In this document: positions 45,279 through 52,937 of the stretch, in pieces
Layout of the letters: each line of letters opens with the position of its first letter
How positions within the stretch are numbered: position 1 is the stretch's first letter
NCBI GenBank assembly: GCA_958446835.1
Contig: CAUCXT010000007.1
Coordinates: forward strand, 26,252 to 90,251
Length of the DNA stretch: 64,000 nt
Reading direction: 5' to 3'
DNA from: an uncultured Eubacterium sp.
Lineage (GTDB): Bacteria; Bacillota; Clostridia; Lachnospirales; Lachnospiraceae
Notes under the pieces: model-generated
What the model was told of the DNA's origin: nothing
Database searches by the model: none
What the model saw: the letters and a program-made list of their open reading frames with translations, nothing else
Translations under genes and position numbers: made by a program

Positions 45279-46853
45279 ATGAGTAGTATAAAAGTACTGG
45301 ATTGTACGCTGAGAGATGGTGGATATATTAATGATTGGAAATTTGGTTGCGATAATATAAAAGAGATAATTGATAACTTGGTATGTGCTAATATTGATAT
45401 TATAGAGACGGGATTCATAAGAAATGTTGAATGTGATAAAGATTCATCTATATTTACATCAGTTGAAGACATTAGGGAATATATCACACCTAAGAAGCCA
45501 GAAACTCTTTATGCTGTTATGATAGAATACCATAATCATGTGGAGAAACAAATAGCAACATATGATGGAACTTCAGTGGATATTATACGCATTACGTTTC
45601 GCAGATATGAATGGGAGGAAACCAAAAGAGTTGTAAAGGAATTGATGGAAAAAGGATATAAAGTTTGTATTCAACCTGTAGGCACGGCAACTTATGATGA
45701 TCAATCTATTCTTAATCTTTTGAAAGATGTAAATGAGATAAAACCTTATGCATTTTATTTAGTTGACACATTAGGAATGATGTATAGACATGATATGCGT
45801 AAGTTCTTCTATCTGATTGATAATAATCTTTCACAGGATATTTGTTTAGGCTTTCATTCACACAATAATTTACAAATGTCATTTGCTAATGCACAAGAGA
45901 TGATTAGATTAAATCGTAATAGAACTATCATAGTGGATACTTCATGCTACGGGATGGGAAGAGGCGTTGGAAACTTAAACACAGAACTTTTTATAGATTA
46001 TATTAACAATAATATAGAACAGAGGTATTCTCTTATTCCAGTACTTAAAATTGTCGACAAATATTTAATGCCTATTTACGCAGAACAAAGATGGGGATAT
46101 GACTTGCCATATTTCTTATCAGCAACTGCTAAGTGTCATCCTAATTATGCTACATATTTAATGAAAAAGGAGACAATGAGTATCGAAAAAATTGAAAAGT
46201 TACTCAGCCTTATACCAGTAGAGGATAGAAGTGAGTATAGTGTTGACTTAATTGAATCCTTGTACTTAATGATGCAAAATTGTGATGTAGATGATAGCAC
46301 TGCATATACTAAACTTGCAGAAATGGTTGCGAATAAAGACGTTGTTGTTCTTGGCCCGGGTTCGTCTATAGTTAAATATGAAGATAGGATAAAAGTGGTT
46401 GCAAGTGGAAAGATAGTTATTTCTACAAATTTTATTCCAGATATCTATAAGGTGGATATATTGTTTGTCTCTAATGAGAAGCGATTGGATACATTGGACT
46501 TAGATTCTGTCGGTTTTGTGATTGCTACATCTAATTTGAAAGATGATATAGATAATGCTTTGTTCTTTAATTATTCATCTTTTCTTGGAGAAGGTGATGC
46601 TTCTGATAATGCAGGAGCAATGCTTATAAGAATATTGAAAAGCGTAGGGACAAAGAAAATATATCTTGCTGGATTTGATGGTTTTGATATTGATTTTTCT
46701 TCAAATTATGCGGTAGCGACCTTCAAGAAACCACTTGATTTTAATACAATAAAGAAAAAAAACGAAGATATTTCTAAGCAATTAAAACTAGCATTGAATG
46801 GAGCAGAATATGAAATACTTACCCCAACAAAATATGAAATTGGTAATATTTGA
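45279..46853 (+). CDS. DRE-TIM (HMGL-like) aldolase fused to a Rossmann-like C-terminal domain
   Basis: Residues 1-~290 are an HMG-CoA lyase/4-hydroxy-2-oxovalerate aldolase-like barrel: VLDCTLRDGGYINDWKFG holds the metal-binding Asp, LVDTLGMM and GFHSHNNLQMSFANA supply the His ligands. Residues ~350-520 begin VVVLGPGSSIVKY and run to IYLAGFDGFDID, resembling DUF115/MptE-like domains. Such fusions occur in surface-glycan loci. Next to a KdsB-like enzyme and a HAD phosphatase, the barrel probably joins pyruvate to an aldose (phosphate) to make a 2-keto-3-deoxy acid; this is inference. AGAGGTG precedes the ATG. The end overlaps the phosphatase gene. Confidence 0.8.
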   Translation: MSSIKVLDCTLRDGGYINDWKFGCDNIKEIIDNLVCANIDIIETGFIRNVECDKDSSIFTSVEDIREYITPKKPETLYAVMIEYHNHVEKQIATYDGTSVDIIRITFRRYEWEETKRVVKELMEKGYKVCIQPVGTATYDDQSILNLLKDVNEIKPYAFYLVDTLGMMYRHDMRKFFYLIDNNLSQDICLGFHSHNNLQMSFANAQEMIRLNRNRTIIVDTSCYGMGRGVGNLNTELFIDYINNNIEQRYSLIPVLKIVDKYLMPIYAEQRWGYDLPYFLSATAKCHPNYATYLMKKETMSIEKIEKLLSLIPVEDRSEYSVDLIESLYLMMQNCDVDDSTAYTKLAEMVANKDVVVLGPGSSIVKYEDRIKVVASGKIVISTNFIPDIYKVDILFVSNEKRLDTLDLDSVGFVIATSNLKDDIDNALFFNYSSFLGEGDASDNAGAMLIRILKSVGTKKIYLAGFDGFDIDFSSNYAVATFKKPLDFNTIKKKNEDISKQLKLALNGAEYEILTPTKYEIGNI

Positions 46854-47460
46854 TTTTGATGGTACTATTGCTGATACATCAGAGGGAATTTTAGATTCGC
46901 ATCGATTTGCACTAAAGACAATGGGAAGGGAAATACCTTCCGAAGAAGAATTACGAGGAGTTATTGGTGCCAATCTGGTAAAAACATATATTGAAAAATT
47001 TGGATTCACTGATTTAGATGCAAGAACAGCTGTAAGAATATATAGGGAACGATATGCTGAAATCGGAATACATAAAGCCACTCTTTATTCAGGCTTTGAG
47101 GATGTTGTTAAAAAATTGAAGCACGAAGGATATAAAGTAGGAGTTGCCACTTTAAAAGCAGAGAAGTTTGCTAAAATTATGCTAGATGAGATGGGGATTA
47201 ATGATTATTTTGATGAAGTCTGTGGCATGGATGCAAATGATGGATTTAGTAAATCTGAATTAATATTGAAGTGTTGTGATTTATGTGAGTGTAAAGAAAA
47301 AGAAACAATCCTTGTAGGAGATAGCCCAAATGACTTCCTTGGTGCCAAGCAGGCTAAAGTTGATTTTATTGGTGTGACTTATGGTTTCGGTTTCAAACAG
47401 GAAGAAAAGTATGAATTCAGAACGGTAGGAAGTTGCAAAGAATTGATGATGGTATTTTAG
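46810..47460 (+). CDS. HAD-superfamily phosphatase
   Basis: A ~216-residue HAD hydrolase with FDFDGTIADTSEG (nucleophile Asp and acid/base Asp), GVATLKAEK (motif II Thr and Lys) and LVGDSPNDFLGAKQA (motif IV acids). It most resembles phosphoglycolate-type phosphatases. ATG 46810 has GGAG six bases upstream; ATG 46798 and ATG 46834 are in frame. It overlaps the aldolase gene by 44 bases, so it probably serves the same pathway, as KdsC does in Kdo synthesis: removing phosphate before activation with CTP. Confidence 0.85.
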   Translation: MKYLPQQNMKLVIFDFDGTIADTSEGILDSHRFALKTMGREIPSEEELRGVIGANLVKTYIEKFGFTDLDARTAVRIYRERYAEIGIHKATLYSGFEDVVKKLKHEGYKVGVATLKAEKFAKIMLDEMGINDYFDEVCGMDANDGFSKSELILKCCDLCECKEKETILVGDSPNDFLGAKQAKVDFIGVTYGFGFKQEEKYEFRTVGSCKELMMVF

Positions 47461-47487
47461 TTTGCTGTCTATATGAAAAAAACGTAG

Positions 47488-47520
47488 AGAAACATAAACG
47501 GATTAAGGTTTCTTTCTTTT
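47488..47520 (+). terminator. Weak terminator after the ulosonate genes
   Basis: AGAAAC (47488-47493) pairs with GTTTCT (47508-47513), followed by TTCTTTT. Short stem, long loop. Confidence 0.4.
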
Positions 47521-47742
47521 TATGCAAAATCGCGAACGTGTTCACTTATAGTTATTAACTCAAACCGGAATTCGTGAAGTTGATTTTTTCACAGCTCCTT
47601 TAAATTCTATAGTTTCAAGCTTTTGCAATATTTTTTGTTGTATAAGGTAAATAACTCGCAAATGGCACAGCCTGCCAAAAGTTGAGATAATGTAAAAAGT
47701 TCAAAACGTTTTACACTTTTTCAACCTAAGGAGGATTTTGCC

Positions 47743-48141
47743 ATGCCTGATGTTCAGTCAACAAAAAAACAACTTCATATGCAGCAATGGGCTGCTATCA
47801 TTGAAGACCGGATTGCATCCGGGTTAAAGATCGACGAATACTGTGAAAAGAATCAACTCAGTCGCAATTCTTATTTTTACTGGCTGCGAAATATCCGGGA
47901 AGAGATGTCAACCTCAGTTCTTCCTGACCACAATGATTTATTACCTGCATCCGTATCCACAAAAGCTCTGGTTGAGCTGGTTCCAAGTTCAAACCATAAT
48001 GATGCAATCCCCAAAATCGAAATCCCGGATGAAAAACCGGAAAGTTTTGGCTTTTCCGTTAATGGAATCAGCATTACTGTCGGTCACGATATATCGGAAG
48101 AGCTGCTTTCCAAAATCATGAGGGCTGCCCGCGATGCTTAA
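47743..48141 (+). CDS. tnpA: IS66 accessory protein TnpA
   Basis: A 132-residue helix-turn-helix protein of IS66 elements: WAAIIEDRIASGLKIDEYCE then NQLSRNSYFYWLRNIRE. AAGGAGG lies eight bases before the ATG. The stop overlaps the tnpB start by 8 bases. It is intact although its partners are broken. Confidence 0.88.
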   Translation: MPDVQSTKKQLHMQQWAAIIEDRIASGLKIDEYCEKNQLSRNSYFYWLRNIREEMSTSVLPDHNDLLPASVSTKALVELVPSSNHNDAIPKIEIPDEKPESFGFSVNGISITVGHDISEELLSKIMRAARDA

Positions 48142-48480
48142 GGATGCTGAATGCTTTACTCATATATACTTACGAACCGGCCGAACGGATATGCGGCTTG
48201 GTATTGATGGCCTGCTGGCAGTTATCGGAGGGCAGATGGAACTTGATCCCACAGAACCCGGCAGCATCTTTTTGTTTTGCGGTCATAAAAAAGACCGTAT
48301 CAAAGCCCTGATTTTTGAGGGAGATGAATGGCTATTGTGTTATAAACGCCTTACCGGAGACTGCTCCTACCAGTGACCACGGGATGAAAGCGAGGCCGGG
48401 AAGCTGACAAAACAGCAGTTTCGATTGCTCATGGAAGGTCTTTCCATAGAGCAGAAAAAAGTAATTAAGATCATATCCTC
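48134..48480 (+). pseudogene. tnpB: IS66 tnpB with in-frame TGA
   Basis: The protein begins ECFTHIYLRTGRTDMRLGID and matches TnpB through CSYQ, where a TGA (48374-48376) replaces the Trp codon of the conserved QWPR motif; the copy at 52278 still has FQWPR. The same frame then continues as PRDESEAGKLTKQQF and LLMEGLSIEQKK. A single base change explains the stop. It runs directly into tnpC 3' sequence, showing a large deletion. Confidence 0.82.
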
Positions 48481-48846
48481 AACTGATCTGAAAAAGGCAT
48501 GGACCTATTCTGTGAACCAGGAAAAATATCTTCGCGTTTTTCTGGAATCAGCGATTATCCCACTGGATAATAATGACGCTGAGCGCAGTGTCAAAAATTC
48601 TGCGTGGGAAAACACAGTTGGCATATCATAGATTCCAAGAAAGGAGCAAAGGCAAGTGCAATCCTGTATTCTATTGCAGAAACAGCGAAAGCCAATGGGC
48701 TGAATCCTTTTGAGTATTTTAAGTTCCTGATGGAACAACTGAAAGAGTATCCCCGAAATGATGTTCCAGAGGAAGAACTCAAAAAACTTATGCCATGGTC
48801 GGAAACGCTTCCTGATTGCTGCAAACAATTGAAGAAACAGAGTTAA
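48481..48846 (+). pseudogene. tnpC: IS66 tnpC 3' fragment
   Basis: Only the C-terminal part of the transposase is left: NQEKYLRVFLES, PLDNNDAERSVKN (the final catalytic Glu region), then, after loss of one T near 48598, the other frame gives GKHSWHIIDSKKGAKASAI and ETAKANGLNPFEYF. The first ~400 codons of a normal tnpC are deleted. Confidence 0.82.
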
Positions 48847-48986
48847 AAATGCCATCTGATTTCAGGTGGCATTCATTTTTAGTTAGTGCGGGTTATTTAC
48901 CTGATACTGTATTTTTTAGTATATAAATATTATATAAAACAATATAGTTGTAAACAGGTGTATAAATGTTAAATTTATAAGTGCTA

Positions 48987-49021
48987 TATATGATAATTTG
49001 ACAACTCTGGCAGGTTACAGA
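48987..49021 (+). repeat. 35-bp direct repeat, copy 1
   Basis: Identical to 51418-51452. It contains TTTGACAACTCTGGCAGG followed by TTACAGA and lies ~125 bases before the DUF4868 gene. A related sequence recurs at 58408. Confidence 0.85.
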
Positions 49022-49146
49022 GTGAAGATAATATGCTAGACTTAACATAGGGACTGCTATTACTGCTAAGTATAAGTTAGGTCCAGTGTAAGAACTTTGA
49101 ATAAGTTGGTATGATTAATATACAATATATAGAAAGAAGGCCTAGT

Positions 49147-50124
49147 ATGAAGGAAAGTACGTATAAAGATAAAGCGGAATTAAAAGGTTTAGTCAATTAT
49201 TACAAAAATAACTTAAGTGAACAATATACTCAGATTGACATTATGTTTGCACAGAAGACAACGGGTAATAAACATTTATATAAGACATGGATGCTGGTTT
49301 GTAAAAATAAAGATATTACAGATACATTATTGGAAACTCTGAATAATATAGAGAATTCCATTGATGAAAGAACGATGGCAAAATATGATTTAGATGTTTC
49401 TACTGATGAATCAATTCAAGTTGTCGAAATGGAAAAAGTAGTAAACAATAAGGTGTTGGAAGATGCTTTAACATTAGAATATACTCAGGAAAATACGGTT
49501 AATAATAGTCTGGATTATAATAAGTTTGATTTTATATATGTTCGTATTAGCGATAATAGTAGTGAAAAGCCTAGAGTACCTATAACAATTTTAAAGAAAT
49601 ATTTAAAATATCCGACAAAGCTTAAAGGGGCAAAAAGTTTCATCATAAATGGTAGCGAAGCAAAAGTTGTTGACGCTCACTTGTTGATCATTGGATCTAA
49701 TGTTGATGCATTTGGAGTCGATGATTATTTTTATATTTTGAATCGTAATAACTTTAACACAATAATGAATTTTAAGGATTTGTATTACAAGGTAGTTGAT
49801 GAAAATTGTAATGCCATTGTAGAAAGTGAATTGTTTGATAAGCCAGAAGAATTTATCGAAGAATGTAGAAATAATGGCAGGTATGTAACAAGATTAACAA
49901 AGGCAATTTTGGCAGAAGGTTTCAAAAATGTTAAAGAAAATAAGGATAAATTGCAAAAACTGAAGACAGGTTTCAAACTTAAATTGAGGTTTACAGAAGA
50001 TGGAAAAATAATATATCGAAAAGAATATGTAGATGAAATTTTAAATCTCTTATTGGAGCATTATGTTACAAGTGCATTGACAGAAAAACGAATGTTGGCA
50101 CTTGCAATAGAAAAATATGAATAG
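49147..50124 (+). CDS. DUF4868-like protein, KwaB-type (putative Kiwa component)
   Basis: A 325-residue soluble protein. The middle (PITILKKYLKYPTKLKGAKS, DAHLLIIGSNVDAFGVDDYF) and YILNRNNFNTIMNFKDLYYK match the pattern of DUF4868, the KwaB family of the Kiwa anti-phage system, where KwaB acts with a membrane partner to stop phage DNA replication and late transcription. ATG 49147 has GAAGG upstream; ATG 49111 is in frame. The next gene, 12 bases downstream, is a small four-TM protein, as expected for KwaA, although the order (kwaB first) is the reverse of the described operon. I am fairly sure of the domain and less sure of the system. Confidence 0.62.
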   Translation: MKESTYKDKAELKGLVNYYKNNLSEQYTQIDIMFAQKTTGNKHLYKTWMLVCKNKDITDTLLETLNNIENSIDERTMAKYDLDVSTDESIQVVEMEKVVNNKVLEDALTLEYTQENTVNNSLDYNKFDFIYVRISDNSSEKPRVPITILKKYLKYPTKLKGAKSFIINGSEAKVVDAHLLIIGSNVDAFGVDDYFYILNRNNFNTIMNFKDLYYKVVDENCNAIVESELFDKPEEFIEECRNNGRYVTRLTKAILAEGFKNVKENKDKLQKLKTGFKLKLRFTEDGKIIYRKEYVDEILNLLLEHYVTSALTEKRMLALAIEKYE

Positions 50125-50136
50125 GTGTGATGTGAA

Positions 50137-50724
50137 ATGTTTAATAAATTCATGCTTTTTGTATCATCGTATATTCCATTGTACATTTTACTTATTATAA
50201 AAAATATTTTGGAAAGAATAACGGATAAAGGCAGATTTGTTAATATTTTTAGCAGATTGCAAAATGTCAAATTATTTGATGAGGTAAATGACTGGGCTAT
50301 TTGCATTTTACTTTTTACAACTGTAGTATCAGGCACATACTTGAAAGTTATAATTAAGAAAAGTGGTGGAAACAAGAAATATAAAGTAATTGATGTTTCA
50401 GATGAGACAGGAAATATATATTTTACATATATATCAATATACCTACTTTCATGTATGGGATTAACATTAAATAGTATTGTAGACTGCTTTGTATTTCTTT
50501 TTGTAATGCTAGTTGTTGGATATATATACATTAGTAACAATATGATGTATATGAACCCTGTAATAAATCTTATGGGATATAAGGTCTATGACTGTGTTTT
50601 GGATTCAGTTAATACAAATGATAAAGAAATAAGAAGTATCGTTGTTATGTCAAAGAAAACTACAATCAAAGTAGGAGAAGAGATAACGGCAAGTGGTAAG
50701 CAAGGTTTTATTTTTTCTAAATAA
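50137..50724 (+). CDS. Small membrane protein, KwaA-like
   Basis: A 195-residue protein with four predicted membrane segments: residues ~4-24 (FMLFVSSYIPLYILLIIKNI), ~52-70, ~95-112 and ~113-135. The soluble tail ends VINLMGYKVYDCVLDS...GEEITASGKQGFI. Size, topology and location directly after the DUF4868 gene fit KwaA, the membrane sensor of Kiwa. The weak ribosome site and 12-base gap suggest coupling with the first gene. It could also be an unrelated membrane partner of a DUF4868 variant. Confidence 0.58.
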   Translation: MFNKFMLFVSSYIPLYILLIIKNILERITDKGRFVNIFSRLQNVKLFDEVNDWAICILLFTTVVSGTYLKVIIKKSGGNKKYKVIDVSDETGNIYFTYISIYLLSCMGLTLNSIVDCFVFLFVMLVVGYIYISNNMMYMNPVINLMGYKVYDCVLDSVNTNDKEIRSIVVMSKKTTIKVGEEITASGKQGFIFSK

Positions 50725-51083
50725 TGTAAAAATGGTGAGAATACAAGGTAGCCCCCAAAAAAATGCATTAGATAAAGAGTGGGTAAAATAAGCTAACTTG
50801 GTTTTATATTGCTGCATTTGAGAAAAATGTGGATTAAAAAACGAAACTATTGATAGAAGTATGGGTAGAAAATTATTTATGTGGTTATGGGATAGAACTT
50901 ATGAAAGAGGCTATTTTATGCTATAAGACGGGAGCATATAATACTAAATGCAAGCATTTTACTTTATTTTTGCAGAATGGGACACAGTGGTCAGGTACCT
51001 GTGTCCAAGAATTATGTATATTATTTCAAAATGCATCATTTCTTGCACAGCCGCTCCTTAAGACTGACTAAGGAAGGTATCCT
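50725..51083. other. Spacer after the Kiwa-like pair
   Basis: A 73-codon frame (50850-51071) has no recognisable product. AAGGAAGG at ~51071-51078 is the ribosome site of the former rfbC. Nothing else seen. Confidence 0.4.
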
Positions 51084-51314
51084 ATTGAGATAGAGTATTT
51101 TAAGCTTATCGAGCCGAAGGTGTTCGGCGATGCCAGAGGTTATTTCTACGAGGTGTACAATTATAATGACTACGTAGCAGCAGGAATTGACATGCAGTTC
51201 GTTCGGGACAACCAGTCCAGCTCTAAGAAGGGCGTTATCCGTGGACTTCATTTTCAGAAGCAGTTTTTCATACCTAAGAATTTTGCACACGACTTTGTTG
51301 TGTTGTCAGCGTAG
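51084..51314 (+). pseudogene. rfbC: rfbC (dTDP-4-dehydrorhamnose 3,5-epimerase) remnant
   Basis: The frame reads IEYFKLIEPKVFGDARGYFY...VRDNQSSSKKGVIRGLHFQKQ, the true RfbC N-terminus with the active-site His, then jumps to FFIPKNFAHDFVVLS, which lies ~50 residues later in intact RfbC. The middle is deleted and the C-terminal half is missing. The start codon position is ATT. Base composition is richer in G+C than the neighbours. It marks an earlier rhamnose cassette at this site. Confidence 0.82.
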
Positions 51315-51903
51315 GATTACTTTGTGCTTACCATTATGCATTATTTTAGGATGTGAAGTATCGTATAAAATATTTGATATGGCAAATAGATGTGGAAATA
51401 TTAAAATTTTGGTGATGTATATGATAATTTGACAACTCTGGCAGGTTACAGATAGAAATTAATGTGCTAAGATGATTTTATAATCTACAATATCTATTAG
51501 CATATAGTAAAGCAATAGTTATAATAGCTTTTATAAAATATTGCCAAAGAAAATTCAAAAAATAATATTTTTATATAGAAACTGTAGATATAGACAAGAG
51601 AAAATACAAAAATGTTTCAAACATTTAATTTCAAGTATGAAAGAGAGAACAATGCTGGCAAATAAAGATAAATTAAAGTTTATGGTTGAAGGTACATATA
51701 AGAAATTAAAAACATATTATTATTATGATAGTATGCGATGAATAACATTACGGTTTTTCAACCATGCCAATATATGCGATAATCCATTTAGGAGCGGATA
51801 ATCCTAAATGTTTGCTACATCCTTTTTGCTTAGGATAAATTTACTTCAGTTTCATTAATGACTGTGCTAAATTCGCTCCAATAAATTTTAGGAGCATGTG
51901 TAT
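51315..51903. other. Non-coding stretch with repeat copy 2 and a hairpin
   Basis: Contains the 35-bp repeat (51418-51452) and a hairpin ATTTAGGA (51786-51793) / TCCTAAAT (51802-51809). A 66-codon frame (51541-51741) is Lys/Tyr-rich with no recognised product. The left end of the following IS66 element should lie here but no terminal repeat matching its right end was found. Confidence 0.4.
51418..51452 (+). repeat. 35-bp direct repeat, copy 2
   Basis: Identical to 48987-49021. The pair brackets the Kiwa-like genes and the rfbC remnant. Confidence 0.85.
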
Positions 51904-52284
51904 ATGAAACGACATCAAAGAAGAACCGATCAGGAATGGATGAGCCTGATTAACGAATGCCGTACCAGCGGTCTTTCTGATAAGCAGTGGTGCGAAGAGC
52001 ATCATATCCACCCAAGCAACTTTTATTACCAGATTCGTAGACTGCGTGAAAACGCCTGTGAGATTCCGGACCGTCAGCCTCATACATTCTGTACAAAACA
52101 GGAGGTTGTTCCCATTGAGCTCGGATTACAATCTTTATGCGGGCAGGCAGATTCGGAAACCGGATATGCTGATACAGGCACAGCCATAATCATGAACTAT
52201 TGCGGCATACGGCTTGAAATTGTAAATGGTGCATCCGGCAGTACCATATGCGAAACTCTCAGGGTACTGCAGAAACTATGTTAG
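51904..52284 (+). CDS. tnpA: IS66 accessory protein TnpA
   Basis: A 126-residue helix-turn-helix protein: WMSLINECRTSGLSDKQWCE and HHIHPSNFYYQIRRLRE are the IS66 TnpA signature. ATG 51904 has AGGAG nine bases upstream; GTG 51898 is in frame but too close to it. The stop overlaps tnpB by seven bases. It is distantly related to the copy at 47743, so the two elements are different IS66 members. Confidence 0.88.
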   Translation: MKRHQRRTDQEWMSLINECRTSGLSDKQWCEEHHIHPSNFYYQIRRLRENACEIPDRQPHTFCTKQEVVPIELGLQSLCGQADSETGYADTGTAIIMNYCGIRLEIVNGASGSTICETLRVLQKLC

Positions 52285-52637
52285 GCGAGCTGTCCGGTGT
52301 AAATAAGATATACCTTATCACCGGCAGGACTGACATGCGCAAGAGCTTTGACGGACTGATGGCTGTCATCCGTGACTCTTTCCAGCTGGATCCGTACTCA
52401 AATGCCCTTTTCCTTTTCTGCGGACGGGACAGCCGCAAGATTAAGGCACTCCATTACGACCGGGATGGTTTCGTCCTTTATTCAAAGCGTCTCGATGGTT
52501 CAGGGCGGTTCCAGTGGCCAAGAAATGCATCCGAGGCGAAGCTGCTTACACGGCAGGAATTCCGCTGGCTTATGGAAGGTCTTTCCATTGAACAGCCCCG
52601 GGCAATCAGACCGGATGCCCACCCAAAAGACTTCTGA
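52278..52637 (+). CDS. tnpB: IS66 accessory protein TnpB
   Basis: A 119-residue IS66 TnpB: KIYLITGRTDMRKSFDGL, ALFLFCGRDSRKIKALHYD, GRFQWPRNASEAKLL and WLMEGLSIEQP. ATG 52278 overlaps the tnpA stop, giving translational coupling. TnpB is needed for IS66 transposition together with TnpA and TnpC. Confidence 0.9.
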   Translation: MLGELSGVNKIYLITGRTDMRKSFDGLMAVIRDSFQLDPYSNALFLFCGRDSRKIKALHYDRDGFVLYSKRLDGSGRFQWPRNASEAKLLTRQEFRWLMEGLSIEQPRAIRPDAHPKDF

Positions 52638-52937
52638 CTTTTTGTGCAGAATGGAGAAAATAAAAAAAGTTTTTGGTGGAAAAAACATGCGAAACAAATC
52701 ACTTATCCACCGGCTCTGTCCTGATTACAAAGTTATCCCTGCAGCTGCCCCACAGCATAAAAGAATGTGGGGATAACTTTTCAGAAAGCCCCGGAAAGTT
52801 GAAAGAAAAAGGGACTTTCTGAAAGGTTATCCACAAAAAAGTATTGTGCAGAATGACCATATGCAGTACAGCGCCGGTTTGCCATAAAGCCCTGTTTTTC
52901 GTATAATGGATATATCAAACGAAAGGCTGGATGGGCT
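52638..52937 (+). promoter_or_regulatory. Hairpin-rich tnpB-tnpC spacer with DnaA-box-like motifs
   Basis: AAAGTTATCC (52729-52738) pairs with GGATAACTTT (52771-52780), with CCCCACA/TGTGGGG nested inside. A second hairpin pairs TTCAGAAAGcCCC (52780-52792) with GGGaCTTTCTGAA (52811-52823). TTATCCACA, the DnaA-box consensus, is at 52827-52835 and TTATCCACC at 52702-52710. The 300-base gap is unusual, since IS66 genes are normally close. Confidence 0.6.

Larger units (their letters stand above)
47640..48907 (+). mobile_element. Decayed IS66-family element with matching terminal inverted repeats
   Basis: The left end GTATAAGGTAAATAACTCGC (47640-47659) is inverted at the right end, where the complement of 48888-48907 reads GTATCAGGTAAATAACCCGC. 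Between them are an intact tnpA, a tnpB with an in-frame stop and only the 3' end of tnpC; over 1 kb of tnpC is missing. No clear 8-bp target duplication is seen at these boundaries. The element cannot encode an active transposase. Confidence 0.8.

Noticed and set aside
51541..51741. 66-codon Lys/Tyr-rich open frame
   Set aside because: Its end (VEGTYKKLKTYYYY) is faintly like the start of some reverse transcriptases, but no RT domain follows and the resemblance is too short to support a call.
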